DNA from: Elymus sibiricus
Lineage: Eukaryota; Streptophyta; Magnoliopsida; Poales; Poaceae
Assembly: GCA_039707655.1 (NCBI GenBank)
Contig: CM077666.1
Span: forward strand, 284,941,166-285,005,165
Length of the DNA stretch: 64,000 nt
Reading direction: 5' to 3'
This document shows positions 46,521-58,254 of the stretch, piece by piece. A model generated the notes under the pieces. The model was not told the DNA's origin, did no database searches, and was given only the letters and a program-made list of their open reading frames with translations. The position numbers and the translations under genes were made by a program. The number at the start of each line of letters is the position of its first letter. Within the stretch, counting starts at the first letter, position 1.

Positions 46521-47983
46521 GGATTTCTATTTTCGTGCCCCTGGTTCCTTAGTTCTCCTCAGTTTTGCCCCGCCAACTAAACATTCCTCACTTTTCCCCT
46601 CCTCCCTTGGCCCCAGCCTCTCAAATGCCCAAACGAAGCATTCCATTGGGTCAAAGCCCATCATTGACCGTTACTTGGATGACGTCCTTACAATTGGGAC
46701 CTCAAAAGTGCGCCATCAACGACGTCTCATCCCAGCCCATGGGCTGAGCCCGTGCAGCACGTGGGTCGCCATTTTCTCAAAAAAAGGTCCTGGGTCGGCT
46801 TGTTCAACCTGCCTGAACTGTGTCAAAAACCTTTTTCCATTTCTAGTCAAACTTAAAAATTCATAGAACATTCATTTCAAATCCAGTTGAGTTGATTCAA
46901 GTTCTTAAATTCATCACATCTATAGGCCTATGTAATAGATAATTTTCGCAATTATACACAAAGCTTTTCGACATATTTTTGATTTAAATCTATATTTAAT
47001 ATATATAGGACTTCATTACAAATTCCTAATCAATTCCCTGTTGGTCCAACTCCAGTACTTGACCTCATTAATTTGTGTCACGATTTTCAAATAATTGTAT
47101 TTAGAAAATAACACTAAAAAGATAGCTTCCAAAAGAGGCAGCTTCTAAATTTTTGTTACAATAAAAATCATTTCTCAACTGCCAAAAAGAGGGGTTCTTG
47201 TGTGAAGCGAGTGGAACAAATAAGATGCAAAAAAATGTACTTGTGCAATTTTTATCATATTTCTGTTACTTGCTTCGCAGAAAACCCTAGAAATAGTGAA
47301 GGATTTGGCAATAAAATACAGCACAGTTGCAATTTAAATTTGAATTACTTTATGTAAATCTCTACAATAGTGAATGATTTGGCACAAGTTCAAATTTGGC
47401 CATCTACTGGGCTGCCAGGTGTGTAGATTGTTCTTTTCTTTTCTCTTTTTTTTTCCGTTTTCCAATATTTGTTGCAACATTTAAATTTTATGGTTCAAAT
47501 GAATGCCAGATATTCTAAAAAAAATTAAGTTTTGATTTTTTTTTCAAATGGACTGAGCTCATGTTTTGGTGTGGGATTTATTAATTACTGGATTGGTTTG
47601 GTTTAACCAAAACAAATCGGTCTCAAACCCTTTTTGTTCAAGACAAAAATGGAGACGCTCGAGCAGCCGCTATCCTAATGTTTGCAATGGTTAGCACAAA
47701 TCTCAATCACATGAACGACTACTTGCAAGCAATAGAACACACACATTACGTAGATAGATATATTAATATTAAGCATATTGCACGAATAGAACATCCCTTG
47801 ATATATTCCCTTATATACAGGGAAGACACTCATTACATTGATATATATTAATATTAAATATTAGGGCTTATAGTAGCGCCCTTACAGATAGCTTAGCCCT
47901 ACATTGGGAAACACTTAACATCTCCAGCCTCCGCCGCCATGTTCACTCCTCGTCCTTGGTGTTGTAGGGGAGAGTGTGCATGC
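46521..47983. other. Unassigned AT-rich DNA between G and H
   Basis: No coding sequence recognised. It begins abruptly at the end of G with GGATTTCTATTTTCGTGCCC, which looks like a DNA-transposon terminal repeat (Mutator-like?), but I found no inverted partner in the window. The middle is AT-rich with T-runs. A diverged direct repeat (TATTAATATTAA context) occurs near 47760 and 47850. The last part, before the H LTR, contains GCCTCCGCCGCCATG and is not recognised. H probably inserted here. Confidence 0.4.
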
Positions 47984-48090
47984 TGTCGTGGTTTTGACAC
48001 GGCAGATGCCCTTGTGAAAGGACTTAGAGATGAGGCCATCGCACAAGGGTGGAAGCTTAGCAGGGTTGATTGGGAACAAGAAGACGCGAG

Positions 48091-48125
48091 ATTACCCAGG
48101 TCCGGCCCCTCACGATCGAGGTAAT
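48091..48125 (-). other. R/U5 stem-loop, element H
   Basis: ATTACC with GGTAAT as outer stem, CCTC with GAGG inside. Compared with D, one outer pair is changed T-A to A-T on both sides. Confidence 0.6.
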
Positions 48126-48235
48126 AGCCTACGTCCTGCTTGATTGTATTACTTGAATCTTGATTACAAGGGTGCGAATTCGCTAACCTAACTTTCGAGG
48201 GGTTGCAACTTGGTCTTTCTAACCTGGGTGCTCCC

Positions 48236-48245
48236 CTTTATATAA
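48236..48245 (-). promoter_or_regulatory. LTR TATA box, element H
   Basis: TTATATAAAG on the minus strand, about 250 bp before the LTR 3' end, matching the position in D. Confidence 0.6.
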
Positions 48246-48891
48246 CAGGTAGAGCCCCAGGGTTACATGAGAGTCTGGGTCTTAATCTTAACCCGTCTCC
48301 TACTCTGATTCTACTTGATCTCCAAGGCTACCTTGAAGCCGTGCGTCTTATTCTTGAGCCGGCCCATAGACTAAGCCGGCCTTTCTTATCGGGCCTCCCT
48401 CAAGCCGGCCCATTGAGCATCATCTCAGCCCCGCAGTGAGATAACCCGCTGAGCCTTCCAGTTCTATAACCGGGTCATCCTCCTGCCGGGTCTATACGCT
48501 CGGAAATATCCCCAACATTAGCCCTCAGTTTGACTTGGATTTATCCATGTTAAACTCCAACCTGGAAAACACATTAAATGAAGAATTACTCGATAAGCCA
48601 TAACCTGAGATTACTTCTTCCAAGCCGGCCTTTTCTGCACATGCCACATTCAGACAGAACTTCTGGCTTAACAGCCTGCCGGGTCATTCCTCATTCATAC
48701 ACTTGGTATTTTTCCGTCGTCTTATTTCATGACATCATGCTCTACTTCCGCAAAATCCGGGATGACGCTACAGGGAATCTTGAATAGATTTGTATCATCT
48801 TGTCAGGCGCGAAAATCGAGGAGCCTTTTTAGCCACTATTCATTGCGCCTCCTGGGGTTTTGCGCATGCCGTTTGGGGATCCCGCTGCGCC

Positions 48892-48900
48892 CATAAATAG
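48892..48900 (+). promoter_or_regulatory. TATA box for the antisense accessory ORF, element H
   Basis: CATAAATAG on the plus strand about 30 bp before a GC-rich, C/T-rich leader with clear splice sites further on. It points away from the LTR, so it would drive the accessory ORF independently of the element promoter. Confidence 0.5.
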
Positions 48901-48924
48901 ATTTGCGCCTCCCCCACTTCCTTT

Positions 48925-51900
48925 TTTACTGCTTCCGCCTTCTTCTTCCCCTCGTCGACGCCGCTGGGCCTCCTCGAACTCGCCGCCATTCTTCGCACAG
49001 CACCGCTTGGGCCTTCACCTCATCGCCGGAGTCCCTGGTCCTGCTCGGCCGCGCCCGCCGCACTTCAGCAACCGCCGAGTCGTCCGTCCAGATCCGTAAG
49101 CATCCCCCTGCCATTGTTGCCGTTTATCCAACTCTTCGGTGTTCTTACGTTCTTCTTCATAACAGCGGTTCGTAGATCTAGGATGATTTAAAGTTTCCGC
49201 TCGTCGTTTGTGGAACCAACCCGTAGTATTTTCCACATATATTTGACCTTCCATTCTGCCTCGAATAGATCTCAGTATAGTTCATCTCGCAATATGAAGA
49301 ACACATCTAGGTTTTATTCTTTCCTTTTTATCCATTTTTCAGATCCGTAAGATTTCCACATCCCATTGAATCCTGTTTGCTGACTCATAGTCCAAACCAT
49401 GCTCAACACTTGTAAAAAATCTGCGAAATGCAGTTTCCGGCTTATCCTGTATCAGAAACCATGACCCGGAATACGCTTGCATCGCTTCCTGTGATCCGAC
49501 AAATGTTCTATTGTTGGTTCATTCCTTTTGCTTTTACGATAACCCGGAAAACCTTTGAATTACCGGCTTGCATACATATATATTTTTAATAATAATCCAA
49601 GAAGCCCGTGTACTGCCGGCTTATGATACTTTCTCTTTTTCATGGCAGCGGAATCAATGGCTCCTAAGCCCAAGATTGTTAACTGGGCCAAATCTAGCAT
49701 GTCAGAACTTAGCCTGCAAGCCCTAGTGGATTCTGGGCTGCTGCCGGCTCAAGACACCATCGAATGGTGAGCCCCTGAGGAAGAAGTCTACACTCAGCCA
49801 GGACAAAATGAGGTCGTCATATTTGCTGAGCATGTCTCCAGGGGCTTCTGTCCCCCCGGCTCTAAGTTCTTCCGAGACGTGCTACACTTCTTCAATATCA
49901 GGCATCAAGACCTGGCCCCCAAGTCCATCTTCAATTTATGTCAGTTCCAGGTATTCTGTGAAGTTTATCTACAACTTGAGCCATCCATCAGCCAATTCCG
50001 GGAGTTCTTGTACTTGAACCGCCAAACGGAGTATAAGGATGGCCCAAGTGTTGAACTTGGTGGAATCTCCATCCAACGAAGGAAGAACACAGTCTTTCCT
50101 GACGCCAAGCCGGCCAGCCACCCCAAAGGATGGCACATGACTTGGTTCTATTGCAAGGATACCTCTCCCGACGGGCAGCACCCACTGCCGGGTTACAGAG
50201 CAAGCCAGCTTGCCGCCAATGCAGCCTTCCCGGGTCTCGCTTCTAGGGAAGAGAGTGAAAATCTAGAGCCCATGTATCCGAAAATGAACGCATTGATTTC
50301 CCATGGCCTCTCCGGCGTCGACCTGACCCAGACTTGGGTTGAGTGGCGAATTCAGCCACTCAGTTTTAGAACCCGGCTTATGCATACATACACCGGCCAT
50401 CCAGAAGATTCACTCCGATTTAGCCGGGTTAACCTCAAGGAGAAAGACGTCCTAAAATTTGCTAAGAAACTTCTTGGTGAAACAAAGGATGATATTAAGC
50501 TTGTGGGACTCGCTCCTTTTTATTCGAACAACCCGGCTCCTGAGGTAGGCCACCTTCTTGTTGTCTTTCATTTTATCAGTATCTCTTAACCCTTGTTCTA
50601 ATTCCATCAATCTACCATGACACAGGAGAATGATGCCTGGTGATGGGTTGAAGTTCAAGACCCTACTCCTCCTCGGGAAAATGATGAAGAAGATCCAGAC
50701 GATGATGAAGACAATGAGGTAGAACTTGACTCTCTTGGCCACCTTTTTAACCAGATTGCTGATGCTAACTCCTCACAGGAAGAAGCTGAAATTAGCCACA
50801 CCATCGAGCCGGAGGTAACTTTGATCTCTTCAGACTCTGACTCCCCAAAACCTGTTCGAAAGAAATTCTGGGCTATAGTCCGCAAAGTCTGAAGAAAACC
50901 CCGGGTTACCATCCGTAAAGTCCCTTTTGCACATCAAGATGCTCACTTGGATCCCCAATTTCTTTTGAAGAAAACACAGCATGCTGGCACATCCAAAAGA
51001 AAGACCCAGAGCAGTGAAGGAGAATTGAGCGGCGGGCTACCATATGAGCTGCCAGCACGTAGAGCGCGGATAGAGGTGCTTCTTAGTCCAACTCCCTCTC
51101 TTCCTCTAGCTGGTCGTTTCAAAGAGCCCTTACATTTGAATGACTCGGCATATCAGACGTCCCCTTCTTCGGACGAATCAAGCGCCACTCAGGCGCCGGC
51201 CTTCAACATTAACCCGGGGTAAGCACTTTGATTATTCCTGTGTCGCATACAGTCTTGCCCTTTATCCTTTAATTGAATAACTCTTTGTTCCTCGTATAGC
51301 GCCAAGGCCATTAAGAAGAAGACCGCCGCCGGGTCATCTGACCCGGTCATTCCAACAGGTCCTTCCCAGGAAGAGACAGCGGCTACCTTGGACACCCAGG
51401 ACGAGCCGGCGTTTCAGAACAGCCCGCCGCCCCAAGACACTACTGTGAGCCTGGCTCATGCCTTCTCTCCTGTTACTCAGGAGAAGTGAAATTTAACTGA
51501 AGAGCAGCCCACGGCACCGGCTCAAGATGAAGTAGTGGTGATCAGTGAACAGCAAACTGCTCCACTGAAAACCTCTACCGCTCTAACCAAGATTCCTACC
51601 AAGGCTGAGCCGCCCCTTAAGAACAAGGGGAAGACGGCTCTTGACTTCTCTGCCTTTGAAGAACAAGACGCCAACACACTGCACCAAGCTGTGCTGACCC
51701 GGCTGTCTGAAAGCCATAACACGGAAATTGCAATGGTAACTTCATTGAAGCAGAAATATGAGGTAACTTTTGTCCTCTGTCATGATATTCACATATATAT
51801 GTAGCCCCCAAGGGCCGGGTCATGATCAGATGCCCCCAAAGGCCAGCTCGTCATATTATGACGGGCGGGTCTCCATAGGTAGTAACATAGATCGAATTAT

Positions 51901-53012
51901 GCATTAGCCCCCAAGTGCCATGTGGAATGCCTGCATCTTCAAGGAACTTGCTATTTTTGGTGAAGTGCTGAAACATGTAGCCCCCATGTGCCGGGTCGAC
52001 CAGAAACTGAAGCTGCCTTGCAGGACATGCTGAATCAAGTGGAGACTTAGGCTTCCTTCTTCCGGAAGGAAGCAAGGAAGGAGAAAAAACTTCGTAAAAA
52101 AGCTGAAGAATCATCTTCAGAAGCTAACAAGTCTCTGCTCCTTGTGAGAAACACTTTGAAGGAAGCAGAGGCAGAAAGAGCCGCCCTAGCTAAGCGTGTT
52201 GAGGAGGCTGAGGCAAAACTTGAGCCAGTTACACAAGAGTTGTCCGCTTTGAAGGGACAAATCACCGCCATGTGCAAGGCCATTTTCGGTAAGTAAAAAT
52301 ATTTTAGCATTAGTCAATTGTACCAGCTCATTATGCTAAGCCGGCCTTTCTGACTTTGCATGCGATTATCCTTGAAGGCCGTAGGAGTCAGAACCTTGTT
52401 CAGCAGCCAGTGGTGAAATTGAAGGCAGTTTATACCTTTGTGGAGCAGCTGTACATAGGCGGCTCCCGTTGCATAATGTCCGCGAAAAATACGAAGGCGC
52501 CGCCACAGTTGATCGCTGATATGCTGAAGGAACTATCAGTTGTGCCCAAGTGGCTCGAAGAATGGAAGAAGGCGGCTTGTCGCGCTGGGGCTCTGACGGT
52601 GTTCGCTCGTGCCAAAGCCTATGTGCCAGAACTGGATCCGGCTCAGATTGTGGGCGGGTATCCTGAGTTCAATGTAGATGACTCCCCCTTTACTGAGAAG
52701 GACTTCCAACGTTGCCTAAAGGAAACCCGGGTTGCCGCCACTGCCATTGCTGAAGAGGTGGATTTGTCCAAATATCAAGCCGGATACTCTGAGAACAATG
52801 AGCAGATTGAGCCGCCTAACCCTCAGGCAGTTGCTCTCACTCGTGCTCGTAAGCAACCTTTTGCCCCTAACATTGATCCTTCTTCTATGATTACCGCTGA
52901 TGCAATGTTTGAAGCCTTGTGCTCCATCCAGTGGTCGACCGGCGAATCCACAAGCCAAGAAGGGGCAGAGGATGACGACAATCACGAAGAGCCGGGACAA
53001 AGCGCTCCTTGA
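48925..53012 (+). pseudogene. Antisense accessory ORF (aORF) of element H, spliced
   Basis: Exon 1 is a non-coding GC-rich leader ending at 49095. Introns by GT...AG: 49096-49648, 50545-50625, 51219-51299, about 51763-52010 or 52022, and about 52291-52375. Coding starts at ATG 49657. Exon 2 has the domain listed as 'putative gypsy type transposon' (KFFRDVLHFFNIRHQDLAP, EVYLQLEPSISQFREFLYL, then SHGLSGVDLTQTWVEWRIQP). Exons 3-4 are acidic, Pro/Ser-rich and disordered. Exon 5 is a coiled coil (KEAEAERAALAKRVEEAEAKL). The last exon (52376-53012) is intact and globular (WLEEWKKAACRAGALTVFARA) with an acidic tail. Stops: TGA at 49768, 50641 and 50890, TGA at 51487. Function unknown; convergent with integrase. 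Similar C-terminus in C. Confidence 0.75.
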
Positions 53013-53469
53013 TCCTCCAGTGCCCTTAACCTGGCAAACACCGGTTCTTCCTTGTTTGTAGTAGAATTTGGATGAATACCATTTAAGTCTGCAGCCCAAT
53101 GGGTGACTTGTAATAACTTAGCGTCTGAAACTGTTGCTGATGCCAGTGCCATCGTGCACTATGCTGCTGTTGCCTGTACAAACATTTTTTGTGGATGCCT
53201 TGCCAGTGTTCTTATACAGGCGTTTTGTCATTGTGAATCCTCTTTTCGATCTCTAGAGCCGGTTTTTGCAACAAGAGTGATTCTGCACAAACAATAACAA
53301 CTACATATAGCAATAGTGTTGATTGATGAATATCATACAAATAACTAGTAACCATGTTACTATTTGTAATGAACTAGGAAAACCGAATTTACCAAGGTAG
53401 ATGCTAGGTATGAATGTATGTATGCATGCAGAGATGAAATGAATGCAAAAAAGAGAACATAATTGTAAC

Positions 53470-53505
53470 AAGCCGGTTTTAGAACACAGCTTGAAAAACC
53501 GGCTT
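53470..53505. other. Perfect 11-bp inverted repeat between convergent genes, copy 1
   Basis: AAGCCGGTTTT and AAAACCGGCTT with a 14-base loop, in the gap between the aORF 3' end and the integrase 3' end. Duplicate at 57799-57834. Confidence 0.75.
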
Positions 53506-53925
53506 ATAAAGCTCAAGTCTGAATTGCTTTCATGAAGTAGGCACTTTGTCCTGTTGGTTTGTCCTCGCTTTTTGAAAGCCAGCTCTCACGTGACCAATCG
53601 AACGTCTTAACTCTGATGAATTCAGGGTCACCTTTGTGATTGACTCATCAGGCGTATGCTGGGTCACCTTTTTGGAGTAGCATCTTGCTAACAGGCAGGT
53701 TTAACCAACTTTTGGCTTTTTGCCGGGTTAAAGAGTTTTGTAAGCTAAACTCATTGAGTTGGAAGCCCCCAAGTAACCAATGATCAATCAATAAAGACTC
53801 AACACACAATTTTGAGGCGAAACGACAAACTCTCATATACAGAGCTGCCGGTCTTTATTTCATTGATCAAAAATACATATATACATGATAGAAGGTATGT
53901 ACAAAGATGTAACCCAGTCTATGAC

Positions 53926-55161
53926 TTAGGTGTAGTATGGCCGGATATGGGCAATGTTCCAGGGCCGGCTTGTCTCCTCTTCAGAGGTACGTGATTTATC
54001 TGCCTCACGCATATCAACCAGGTAATACGACCCATTGTTGAGATTCTTGCTGACCACAAAGGGCCCTTCCCAAGGTGGTGAAAGCTTATGCATGCCTGTC
54101 TGGTCTTGTATTAGACGGAGCACTAAGTCACCTTCCTGAAAGGTATGGCTTCGAACTCTATGGCTGTGATAGCGACGTAGGTCTTGTTGATAAATTGCTG
54201 ATCGGGACGCGGCAAGTTCACATTGTTCCTCCAGAGCATCAAGAGCGTCTTGTCAAGCTTGCTCATTATCTGATTCCACATAAGCTGCCACTCGAGGGGA
54301 GTCATGACGAATATCGCTTGGAAGTACAGCTTCTGCACCATAGACCAGGAAAAACGGCGTATAGCCTGTTGACCTGTTGGGAGTAGTCCGTATGCTCCAA
54401 AGCACCGCAAGAAACTCTTCTTCCCAGCAACCCAGCATGCGTTGCAAAGGCACCATGAGCTAGGGTTTGATACCACGCAGTAATTCCTGATTGGGTCTTT
54501 CTGCCTGCCCGTTGGACTGAGGATGCGCAACCGATGCTAGATCAAGCCGGATGTGCTCCTGTTGACAGAAATGTTTCATGACTCCCTTGGAAAGATTGGT
54601 TCCATTGTCTGTGATGATACTGTGCGGATAGCCGAAGTGAAATATCAACTTTTTCAAAAACTTGATGGCTGTAGCAGCGTCACAACGGCTGACCGGCTCT
54701 GCTTCTACCCACTTGGTAAACTTATCCACATCCACCAATAGATGTGTATGCTTGTTCTTAGAACGTTTGAAGGGTCCAACCATGTCAAGCCCCCAGACTG
54801 CAAAAGGCCAGGTTATCGGGATCATCCGTAATTCCTGAGCCGGCACATGAACCTGGCGAGCATACTTCTGGCAACCATCACACTTGCATACGATATCCTC
54901 TACGTCGGCATGAGCTGTGAGCCAGTAAAACCCGTGCCGAAAAGCCTTCGCCACAAGTGATCGTGAGCCGGCATGATGACCACAATCGCCAGAGTGAATC
55001 TCATTGAGAATGGCATAGCCCTCCTCTGGTGAAACACAACGCTGAAAAACACCAGTGACACTGCGCCGATGCAACTCGCCATTGACGATAGTCATAGACT
55101 TGGATCGTCTGATGATTTGCCGAGCGACAATTTCTTCTGCTGGAAGCTCACCCCGGCTTAA
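53926..55161 (-). pseudogene. Integrase of H, duplicated copy
   Basis: Carries the same integrase as 58255-59490, including the HHCC zinc-binding region (HSGDCGHHAG...CKCDGC) and the DDE core, but starts abruptly at LSRGELPAEEIVARQ because the duplication breakpoint at 55161 removes the RNase H part. Same stop pattern as the other copy (TAG after GIKP; TGA in the C-terminal domain), so the stops predate the duplication. Confidence 0.9.
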
Positions 55162-55337
55162 GATGAAGTAGTGGTGATCAGTGAACAGCAAACTGCTCCA
55201 CTGAAAACCTCTACCGCTCTAACCAAGATTCCTACCAAGGCTGAGCCGCCCCTTAAGAACAAGGGGAAGACGGCTCTTGACTTCTCTGCCTTTGAAGAAC
55301 AAGACGCCAACACACTGCACCAAGCTGTGCTGACCCG
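55162..55337. repeat. Templated insert at the duplication join (176 bp)
   Basis: A copy of 51526-51701 (aORF exon 4), also present at 55855-56030, placed between the two duplication units. The same direction as its source. Confidence 0.93.
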
Positions 55338-57341
55338 GAGCAGTGAAGGAGAATTGAGCGGCGGGCTACCATATGAGCTGCCAGCACGTAGAGCGCGGAT
55401 AGAGGTGCTTCTTAGTCCAACTCCCTCTCTTCCTCTAGCTGGTCGTTTCAAAGAGCCCTTACATTTGAATGACTCGGCATATCAGACGTCCCCTTCTTCG
55501 GACGAATCAAGCGCCACTCAGGCGCCGGCCTTCAACATTAACCCGGGGTAAGCACTTTGATTATTCCTGTGTCGCATACAGTCTTGCCCTTTATCCTTTA
55601 ATTGAATAACTCTTTGTTCCTCGTATAGCGCCAAGGCCATTAAGAAGAAGACCGCCGCCGGGTCATCTGACCCGGTCATTCCAACAGGTCCTTCCCAGGA
55701 AGAGACAGCGGCTACCTTGGACACCCAGGACGAGCCGGCGTTTCAGAACAGCCCGCCGCCCCAAGACACTACTGTGAGCCTGGCTCATGCCTTCTCTCCT
55801 GTTACTCAGGAGAAGTGAAATTTAACTGAAGAGCAGCCCACGGCACCGGCTCAAGATGAAGTAGTGGTGATCAGTGAACAGCAAACTGCTCCACTGAAAA
55901 CCTCTACCGCTCTAACCAAGATTCCTACCAAGGCTGAGCCGCCCCTTAAGAACAAGGGGAAGACGGCTCTTGACTTCTCTGCCTTTGAAGAACAAGACGC
56001 CAACACACTGCACCAAGCTGTGCTGACCCGACTGTCTGAAAGCCATAACACGGAAATTGCAATGGTAACTTCATTGAAGCAGAAATATGAGGTAACTTTT
56101 GTCCTCTGTCATGATATTCACATATATATGTAGCCCCCAAGGGCCGGGTCATGATCAGATGCCCCCAAAGGCCAGCTCGTCATATTATGACGGGCGGGTC
56201 TCCATAGGTAGTAACATAGATCGAATTATGCATTAGCCCCCAAGTGCCATGTGGAATGCCTGCATCTTCAAGGAACTTGCTATTTTTGGTGAAGTGCTGA
56301 AACATGTAGCCCCCATGTGCCGGGTCGACCAGAAACTGAAGCTGCCTTGCAGGACATGCTGAATCAAGTGGAGACTTAGGCTTCCTTCTTCCGGAAGGAA
56401 GCAAGGAAGGAGAAAAAACTTCGTAAAAAAGCTGAAGAATCATCTTCAGAAGCTAACAAGTCTCTGCTCCTTGTGAGAAACACTTTGAAGGAAGCAGAGG
56501 CAGAAAGAGCCGCCCTAGCTAAGCGTGTTGAGGAGGCTGAGGCAAAACTTGAGCCAGTTACACAAGAGTTGTCCGCTTTGAAGGGACAAATCACCGCCAT
56601 GTGCAAGGCCATTTTCGGTAAGTAAAAATATTTTAGCATTAGTCAATTGTACCAGCTCATTATGCTAAGCCGGCCTTTCTGACTTTGCATGCAATTATCC
56701 TTGAAGGCCGTAGGAGTCAGAACCTTGTTCAGCAGCCAGTGGTGAAATTGAAGGCAGTTTATACCTTTGTGGAGCAGCTGTACATAGGCGGCTCCCGTTG
56801 CATAATGTCCGCGAAAAATACGAAGGCGCCGCCACAGTTGATCGCTGATATGCTGAAGGAACTATCAGTTGTGCCCAAGTGGCTCGAAGAATGGAAGAAG
56901 GCGGCTTGTCGCGCTGGGGCTCTGACGGTGTTCGCTCGTGCCAAAGCCTATGTGCCAGAACTGGATCCGGCTCAGATTGTGGGCGGGTATCCTGAGTTCA
57001 ATGTAGATGACTCCCCCTTTACTGAGAAGGACTTCCAACGTTGCCTAAAGGAAACCCGGGTTGCCGCCACTGCCATTGCTGAAGAGGTGGATTTGTCCAA
57101 ATATCAAGCCGGATACTCTGAGAACAATGAGCAGATTGAGCCGCCTAACCCTCAGGCAGTTGCTCTCACTCGTGCTCGTAAGCAACCTTTTGCCCCTAAC
57201 ATTGATCCTTCTTCTATGATTACCGCTGATGCAATGTTTGAAGCCTTGTGCTCCATCCAGTGGTCGACCGGCGAATCCACAAGCCAAGAAGGGGCAGAGG
57301 ATGACGACAATCACGAAGAGCCGGGACAAAGCGCTCCTTGA
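55338..57341 (+). pseudogene. aORF 3' half, duplicated copy
   Basis: Exons 3(part)-6 of the accessory ORF repeated. No start or conserved N-terminal domain. The last exon (56705-57341) is identical in protein to 52376-53012. Confidence 0.85.
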
Positions 57342-57798
57342 TCCTCCAGTGCCCTTAACCTGGCAAACACCGGTTCTTCCTTGTTTGTAGTAGAATTTGG
57401 ATGAATACCATTTAAGTCTGCAGCCCAATGGGTGACTTGTAATAACTTAGCGTCTGAAACTGTTGCTGATGCCAGTGCCATCGTGCACTATGCTGCTGTT
57501 GCCTGTACAAACATTTTTTGTGGATGCCTTGCCAGTGTTCTTATACAGGCGTTTTGTCATTGTGAATCCTCTTTTCGATCTCTAGAGCCGGTTTTTGCAA
57601 CAAGAGTGATTCTGCACAAACAATAACAACTACAGATAGCAATAGTGTTGATTGATGAATATCATACAAATAACTAGTAACCATGTTACTATTTGTAATG
57701 AACTAGGAAAACCGAATTTACCAAGGTAGATGCTAGGTATGAATGTATGTATGCATGCAGAGATGAAATGAATGCAAAAAAGAGAACATAATTGTAAC

Positions 57799-57834
57799 AA
57801 GCCGGTTTTAGAACACAGCTTGAAAAACCGGCTT
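57799..57834. other. Perfect 11-bp inverted repeat, copy 2
   Basis: Same as 53470-53505, carried over by the duplication. Confidence 0.75.
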
Positions 57835-58254
57835 ATAAAGCTCAAGTCTGAATTGCTTTCATGAAGTAGGCACTTTGTCCTGTTGGTTTGTCCTCGCTTT
57901 TTGAAAGCCAGCTCTCACGTGACCAATCGAACGTCTTAACTCTGATGAATTCAGGGTCACCTTTGTGATTGACTCATCAGGCGTATGCTGGGTCACCTTT
58001 TTGGAGTAGCATCTTGCTAACAGGCAGGTTTAACCAACTTTTGGCTTTTTGCCGGGTTAAAGAGTTTTGTAAGCTAAACTCATTGAGTTGGAAGCCCCCA
58101 AGTAACCAATGATCAATCAATAAAGACTCAACACACAATTTTGAGGCGAAACGACAAACTCTCATATACAGAGCTGCCGGTCTTTATTTCATTGATCAAA
58201 AATACATATATACATGATAGAAGGTATGTACAAAGATGTAACCCAGTCTATGAC

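Larger units (their letters stand above)
47984..48517 (-). repeat. 3' LTR of element H (534 bp)
   Basis: On the minus strand it runs TGTTGGGGATATTTCC... to CAAAACCACGACA. The R/U5 half is clearly homologous to the LTR of D. TATA box at 48236; stem-loop at 48091-48125. Only one LTR is in the window, so the edges rest on TG...CA and the D comparison. Confidence 0.85.
51009..55161. repeat. Tandem duplication in H, copy 1 (4153 bp)
   Basis: Matches 55338-59490 at a constant offset of 4329. I noticed only three substitutions (near 51703, 52372 and 53309). Contains aORF exons 3-6, the convergent gap and the integrase. Confidence 0.95.

Noticed and set aside
47939..48124. Short ORF starting in the DNA left of the H LTR (ATG at 47939)
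   Set aside because: It runs from unassigned DNA straight into the LTR U5 region; the translation has no relatives I recognise and the frame is incidental.
51189..52310. Minus-strand ORFs opposite the aORF (for example 51851-52114, 52047-52310, and 55518-56639)
   Set aside because: Shadows of the plus-strand aORF exons, repeated only because the region is duplicated; no known motif.
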